Shown here: positions 60,304-64,000 of the stretch, in pieces
How the letters are laid out: the number at the start of each line of letters is the position of its first letter
How positions within the stretch are numbered: position 1 is the stretch's first letter
Source of the DNA: Prevotellaceae bacterium MN60
GTDB lineage: Bacteria > Bacteroidota > Bacteroidia > Bacteroidales > Bacteroidaceae
Length of the DNA: 64,000 bases
Reading direction: 5' to 3'
Assembly (NCBI GenBank): GCA_900199555.1
Contig: FZQZ01000003.1
Span: 1-64,000, forward strand
Made by a program: the position numbers and the translations under genes
Notes under the pieces: model-generated
The model's input: the letters and a program-made list of their open reading frames with translations, nothing else
Told to the model about the DNA's origin: nothing
Databases searched by the model: none

Positions 60304-60355
60304 CAATAAGATAAAAAAAAGCCGTCAATTATGGTGATTCTTCGTTTTTTTTCTC

Positions 60356-60363
60356 TACCTTTG
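60356..60363 (+). promoter_or_regulatory. -7 element of the SemiSWEET-surE operon
   Basis: TACCTTTG at 60356-60363, 41 bases before the ATG. The -33 is not a clear match. Confidence 0.6.
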
Positions 60364-60404
60364 CAGTCAATACATGTCATATTCAATAAAACTACTATCG
60401 TACT

Positions 60405-60683
60405 ATGGAACATCAACTTATTATTAATATTTGTGGTTGGATTGCCACCTTTGGTTTGATACTCGGCTATCTGCCGCAAGCTATTCAGACTATTCGTACT
60501 CGCAACACTGACGGCATCTCTTTGCCTGGTTTCATCTCTATGGCTATTGGTTGCTCAGCCTTTGTGGTACAGGGTTTTCTTATCGAGAATTACTACTTGG
60601 TAATGACCAATCTCATCACCTGCACTTGTAGCATTATCATCTTTGCGATCAAGATGCATAACGACTATTTTAAAAAGAAATGA
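60405..60683 (+). CDS. SemiSWEET sugar transporter (PQ-loop)
   Basis: A 92-residue, three-helix membrane protein. The PQ motif is in FGLILGYLPQAIQTIRTRNT (~25), and helix 3 carries the Asn of VMTNLITCTC. SemiSWEETs work as dimers and let sugars cross the inner membrane passively. It overlaps surE by 4 bases. The pairing has no clear metabolic logic beyond co-expression. Confidence 0.92.
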   Translation: MEHQLIINICGWIATFGLILGYLPQAIQTIRTRNTDGISLPGFISMAIGCSAFVVQGFLIENYYLVMTNLITCTCSIIIFAIKMHNDYFKKK

Positions 60684-61432
60684 TACTTATCTCAAACGAC
60701 GACGGATATCAGGCAAAAGGAATCAATTATCTTATCAACATCGTAAAGGATTACGACGATGTTTTAGTTTGCGCACCCGACTCTGCACGTAGCGGTTTCG
60801 CTTGCGCATTTACTGCAAATGACCCTCTGCGTCTTACGCTACAGCACAAGGAGCCAGGCGTGGAGGTATGGTCGTGCAATGGCACACCCGTAGATTGCGT
60901 AAAGATGGCACTGGCAGAACTGTGTAAGGAGCAGCCACGCATGGTTATCGGTGGCATCAATCATGGCGACAACGCCTCTGTCAACACCCACTATTCGGGC
61001 ACGATGGGCGTCACCATGGAGGGATGTATGAAGTATATACCCTCTGTAGCTTTCTCACTCTGCGACTATGCTGCCGATGCAGATTTCAGTCCATTAGAGT
61101 CCTATATCCGTGAGATCGTACAACGCGTGCTGCGCGAAGGACTGCCCAAGGGCGTCTGCCTTAACATCAATTTCCCCAAGGCTGAGACCTTCAAGGGCGT
61201 AAAGATATGCCGCATGTCACAAGGCTCATGGTTGGGCGAATGTACCAAGTGCCACCACCCACGTGGCTACGACTACTGGTGGATGATGGGCCACTATCAT
61301 AACGATGAGCCAGAAGCTCAGGACACCGACCGTTGGGCACTCGACAACAACTATGTTGCTATCACCCCCACGCGCATCGATGTGACAGCCTATGAGGCTT
61401 TCGATGAGTTGAAAAAGTTAGAAAATTTATAA
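60680..61432 (+). CDS. surE: 5'/3'-nucleotidase SurE
   Basis: A 250-residue metal-dependent phosphatase. It begins MILISNDDGYQAKGINYLIN, with the catalytic Asp-Asp, then VCAPDSARSGFACAFTANDP, NGTPVDCVKMAL and GINHGDNASVNTHYSGTMGV. It dephosphorylates nucleoside monophosphates and helps stationary-phase survival. A heptamer array starts at its stop codon, and lpxB follows 41 bases later. Confidence 0.95.
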   Translation: MILISNDDGYQAKGINYLINIVKDYDDVLVCAPDSARSGFACAFTANDPLRLTLQHKEPGVEVWSCNGTPVDCVKMALAELCKEQPRMVIGGINHGDNASVNTHYSGTMGVTMEGCMKYIPSVAFSLCDYAADADFSPLESYIREIVQRVLREGLPKGVCLNINFPKAETFKGVKICRMSQGSWLGECTKCHHPRGYDYWWMMGHYHNDEPEAQDTDRWALDNNYVAITPTRIDVTAYEAFDELKKLENL

Positions 61433-61471
61433 TGTTCAACGTTCAATGTTCAACGTTCAATGTTCACCGTT
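61433..61471. repeat. Heptamer repeat between surE and lpxB
   Basis: Five units alternating ATGTTCA and ACGTTCA fill the gap up to 3 bases before the lpxB ATG. The array replaces any normal ribosome-binding region. Confidence 0.85.
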
Positions 61472-61473
61472 AA

Positions 61474-62634
61474 ATGAAATACTACCTGATTGCCGGAGAA
61501 GCCAGTGGTGACCTACATGCCTCACATCTGATGATGGAGTTGAAGCGCCAAGACCCCGAAGCCGAGTTTCGTTTCTTTGGTGGCGATTTGATGACGGCTG
61601 TGGGTGGCACGCGTGTCAAGCACTATCGTGATTTGGCCTATATGGGATTTATCCCTGTATTGCTCCACTTGCGCACCATTCTGCGCAACATGCGTTTCTG
61701 CAAGCAGGACATTACCGAGTGGCAGCCCGATGTTGTTATTCTCGTAGATTATCCAGGTTTCAACCTGAAGATAGCCGACTACGTACATCGCCTATCCCAC
61801 TCACCACTCACCACTCACCACTCACCAAAAGTATTCTACTACATTGCCCCGAAGATTTGGGCGTGGAAAGAGCATCGCATCAAGAATATCAAGCGTGATG
61901 TGGATGAGCTATTCTCTATACTTCCTTTCGAGGTGGAGTTCTTCGAACAGAAGCATCACTATCCCATCCATTATGTGGGCAATCCTACAGCGATGGAGGT
62001 GCGTGAATTTTTGTCCATTGACCATTCACCATTGAACATTGACCATTCGGAACTCACCACTCACCCAACAATAGCCCTATTAGCTGGCAGTCGTAAACAA
62101 GAGATTAAGGAGAATCTGCCTGCGATGATTGATGCTACGCGCCACCTGGCAGACCAATACGACATCGTATTGGCAGGAGCACCAAGCATTGATCCGACCT
62201 ACTACGAGCAGTTCCTGACAGGCAGTAAGGTACGCCTGGTGGTCAACGAGACCTATCCCCTATTGGCTCAGGCTACTGCTGCATTGGTTACGAGTGGTAC
62301 AGCCACTTTGGAGACCTGCATGTTCCGTGTACCTCAGGTGGTATGCTACCGCACACCGATGCCCCGTTTGTTTGGTTTCCTCAGACGTTTCCTGCTCAAG
62401 GTAAAATATGTCTCACTCGTCAATCTGATTGCGCACCGCGAGGTAGTCACCGAGCTCGTTGCCAACACCTTCAGCACAGAGCGCATCCGTCAAGAGCTGG
62501 AAGCCATCCTTCCTGATGGCAGCAAGCGCCAGCAGATGCTCAACGACTACGAGGAGGTACATCAATTGTTAGGCGAGAGCGATGCACCTAGTAAGGCAGC
62601 ATCTATCATGATACAACTTTTAAAACAACAATAA
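61474..62634 (+). CDS. lpxB: Lipid-A-disaccharide synthase
   Basis: A 386-residue GT19 glycosyltransferase that joins UDP-2,3-diacylglucosamine and lipid X in lipid A synthesis at the inner membrane. It starts MKYYLIAGEASGDLHASHLM and has MGFIPVLLHL, YYIAPKIWAWKEHRIKNIKR, IALLAGSRKQEIKENLPAMI and SGTATLETCMFRVPQVVCYR. Two loops are built from heptamer repeats: HSPLTTHHSPK (61799-61826) and IDHSPLNIDHSELTTHP (62012-62060), both at places where orthologs usually have short linkers. The enzyme core is intact. Confidence 0.94.
   Translation: MKYYLIAGEASGDLHASHLMMELKRQDPEAEFRFFGGDLMTAVGGTRVKHYRDLAYMGFIPVLLHLRTILRNMRFCKQDITEWQPDVVILVDYPGFNLKIADYVHRLSHSPLTTHHSPKVFYYIAPKIWAWKEHRIKNIKRDVDELFSILPFEVEFFEQKHHYPIHYVGNPTAMEVREFLSIDHSPLNIDHSELTTHPTIALLAGSRKQEIKENLPAMIDATRHLADQYDIVLAGAPSIDPTYYEQFLTGSKVRLVVNETYPLLAQATAALVTSGTATLETCMFRVPQVVCYRTPMPRLFGFLRRFLLKVKYVSLVNLIAHREVVTELVANTFSTERIRQELEAILPDGSKRQQMLNDYEEVHQLLGESDAPSKAASIMIQLLKQQ
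61799..61826. repeat. Four ACTCACC heptamers inside lpxB
   Basis: Four exact 7-base ACTCACC units, encoding SPLTTHHSP. They sit just before the YYIAPKIWAW motif. Confidence 0.9.
62012..62060. repeat. Second, degenerate heptamer array inside lpxB
   Basis: Units such as ACCATTC, ACCATTG, AACATTG and ACCACTC, encoding IDHSPLNIDHSELTTHP, between VGNPTAMEVREF and the IALLAGSRKQEI motif. Confidence 0.8.
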
Positions 62635-62663
62635 TTAATTAATTCAATCATCTAATTTGCATT

Positions 62664-63368
62664 ATGCGTAGAACTATTTTCTCTTTAGCAATGTTGGCAC
62701 TCGCAACCATTGCTGGTGCCCAAAACATCCAGTTGCACTATGACTTCGGTCGTAACTTCTATTCAGATCAGGAGTCTGGACGTCAGAAAATGACCATGAC
62801 CATTGAGCAATTCAAGGCCGACCAGTGGGGTTCATGGTTTTACTTTGTTGACCTCGACTTCTCGCGTCATTTCGTAGAAGGAGCCTATACCGAGGTATCA
62901 CGTGAGTTGAATATCAAGAAGGATTCACCCTTTGCACTGCATGTAGAGTATGATGGTGGTCTGACACGTACCTATGCCTTCCAGCAGGCGGGCTTAATTG
63001 GTGCCGCTTATAATGGTCATAGCGCCGACTTCTCAAAGACATGGTCAGTACAGCTCCTTTATAAGCAGTATTTCAGCAACGAGTACGTTCATTCTTATGC
63101 CAGTGCACAGCTGACAGGTGTATGGGGTTTGAACTTCCTCAACAATAAGTTACGTTTCTCAGGATTCATCGATTTCTGGCGTGGCGAGAAGGCCGACAAT
63201 GGTCACGGCATGGTAGTGATGCTTACAGAGCCCCAGCTGTGGTATAACGTCAACGACCACTTCTCAATAGGTACAGAGGTAGAGGTTAGCAACAACTTCA
63301 TTACTAACACCTACGATGGCAAGACCTTCTTTGTAAATCCTACGCTTGCCGTAAAGTGGAATCTTTAA
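62664..63368 (+). CDS. DUF5020 family outer-membrane-type protein
   Basis: A 234-residue exported protein (signal MRRTIFSLAMLALATIAGAQ). The DUF5020 pattern is visible: IQLHYDFGRNFYSDQESGRQ, WGSWFYFVDLDFS, LTGVWGLNFLNNKLRFSGFI, with alternating hydrophobic residues and a final NPTLAVKWNL that fits a beta-barrel end. It is probably a small outer-membrane barrel related to the nucleoside-channel Tsx shape; the substrate is unknown. It lies 29 bases after lpxB. Confidence 0.85.
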   Translation: MRRTIFSLAMLALATIAGAQNIQLHYDFGRNFYSDQESGRQKMTMTIEQFKADQWGSWFYFVDLDFSRHFVEGAYTEVSRELNIKKDSPFALHVEYDGGLTRTYAFQQAGLIGAAYNGHSADFSKTWSVQLLYKQYFSNEYVHSYASAQLTGVWGLNFLNNKLRFSGFIDFWRGEKADNGHGMVVMLTEPQLWYNVNDHFSIGTEVEVSNNFITNTYDGKTFFVNPTLAVKWNL

Positions 63369-63447
63369 CCTAGGATTCCTAGGTTCTCCTAGGTCTTCCT
63401 GGAATTTCCTAAGAAAGCCTAGGAATTCCTAGGCTTTCTTAGACCTA
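63369..63447. terminator. CCTAGG-rich palindrome between convergent genes
   Basis: Several CCTAGG hexamers lead into a perfect 34-base palindrome at 63409-63442 (half site CTAAGAAAGCCTAGGAA). An outer CTAGGTC/GACCTAG pair is also present. It starts right after the DUF5020 stop and ends at the DUF4886 stop, so it probably terminates both. Confidence 0.75.
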
Positions 63448-64000
63448 GAAAACCATATAACGTCCACTCTGCTGCATAAATACGGCTTCGTGGGCAGCTT
63501 CCTGACAGATGGTAGCCTCTTCAGCGCTGATAGTTTCAGGTCTGTAGCGGTTACCATCTATTATTCTACCCGTCAACACCTCACACCACGTACATGCAGC
63601 CGTATAGCGTCCTAGGGTGTAAGACAGGTGATAACCATCACGATTAAGGATATCACCCAAGCGATAACGAGCCAACTGGATAGCGATACCACTAGGGATA
63701 ACACGACTAACACCTACGCTAGGCAATACGTTGAGCATGGTGTTCACAATCATGCTATACATCTTGCGCTGGTTATTGTCGTAAGGAACATAACGCTCAT
63801 TGCTAAACTCCTCGGCATACGCCCACGTCATGTGCCACATAAACTTTACATGCAGATTGGTGGTATAGCTCTGTACCAGTCTTTTCAGCTGGGGCAACTT
63901 GCTATACGACTTCTCGATACCCGACAGATGACTGGCTTGTTGCAGGGTGATGATATCCCACTGTTCGTCGCGGATGATGGCGCGCAGTCCCATTTTCTTT
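63445..64000 (-). CDS. DUF4886 domain-containing protein, 5' end outside the window
   Basis: The last ~184 residues of a protein whose frame stays open to the window edge (Lys codons before MGLRAIIRDEQWDIITLQQA). DUF4886 is an SGNH-hydrolase-like family in Bacteroidetes; WDIITLQQASHLSG, MWHMTWAYAEEF and the final DGYHLSYTLGRYTAACTWCE, with the Asp-x-x-His catalytic pair (RDGYHLS), are visible. It probably removes acyl groups from glycans, but the substrate is unknown. The N-terminal signal and catalytic Ser lie outside the window. Confidence 0.82.
   Translation of the reverse strand, partial: KKMGLRAIIRDEQWDIITLQQASHLSGIEKSYSKLPQLKRLVQSYTTNLHVKFMWHMTWAYAEEFSNERYVPYDNNQRKMYSMIVNTMLNVLPSVGVSRVIPSGIAIQLARYRLGDILNRDGYHLSYTLGRYTAACTWCEVLTGRIIDGNRYRPETISAEEATICQEAAHEAVFMQQSGRYMVF

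Overview
This window is a stretch of chromosome from a Bacteroidales bacterium, most likely Prevotella or a close relative. The grounds are: nearly every clear promoter has the Bacteroidetes form TTTG, about 19-20 bases, then TAnnTTTG; start codons are preceded by A-rich sequence rather than strong Shine-Dalgarno sites; and the gene families are typical of the group (VirE-N/DUF3987 primase-helicase, DUF5675, DUF5683, DUF3857, DUF5020, DUF4886, BspA-like leucine-rich repeat proteins with type IX-like C-termini, membrane-linked TPR/AraC regulators). I see no tRNA, rRNA, CRISPR array, insertion sequence or integrase.

Layout. 1-4.8 kb: the 3' part of a VirE-N/DUF3987 gene, a DUF5675 gene and two exported proteins of unknown function. 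5.0-11.1 kb: a housekeeping run parA-parB-DUF5683-lytic transglycosylase-spoT (chromosome segregation, cell wall, stringent response), convergent with a small MerR-like gene. 11.6-14.9 kb: alaS, converging on purN. 15.1-21.6 kb: an accessory block of two secreted alpha/beta hydrolases, a 1080-residue BspA-like surface protein and a 46-residue peptide gene. 21.7-25.8 kb: mutY and a large leucine-rich repeat protein. 26.0-30.3 kb (minus strand): etfB-etfA, a 59-residue membrane protein, an acyl-CoA dehydrogenase and a C_GCAxxG_C_C protein. 30.5-33.8 kb: nadB, a 34-residue membrane peptide gene with a phased repeat array in front of its promoter, and a lipobox-bearing TPR/AraC regulator. 34.0-37.1 kb: a BspA-like protein and two related lipoproteins. 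37.3-45.3 kb: dacB-like PBP4, tadA, nrdDG, a SIMPL protein and rnr. 45.5-53.0 kb: two tandem DUF3857 proteins, an epimerase, a PAP2 phosphatase, and a minus-strand membrane cluster (TM2, DUF2752, a small membrane protein, M48 protease). 53.1-54.3 kb: a candidate small RNA, greA with a terminator in its leader, and a HIT protein. 54.4-58.9 kb: GtrA, GT2 glycosyltransferase, a WecE-type aminotransferase and an unusual GT87/formylglycine-generating-enzyme-like fusion. 58.9-64 kb: a guanine deaminase-like gene, SemiSWEET, surE, lpxB, DUF5020 and a truncated DUF4886 gene.

The strongest unexplained signals are non-coding. (1) Two promoters, for the 34-residue peptide and for tadA, each have three or four direct repeats spaced 20-22 bp abutting the -33 element, like operator arrays. 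(2) Three loci share a tandem double-promoter module with covarying palindromes; alaS has half of it. (3) An independent ~66-nt minus-strand RNA unit lies at 53.1 kb. (4) A terminator sits between the greA promoter and greA. (5) Heptamer repeats are scattered between genes and in frame inside genes (guanine deaminase, lpxB, the VirE-N gene). All functional statements are inferred from sequence and family knowledge; no database search was run.
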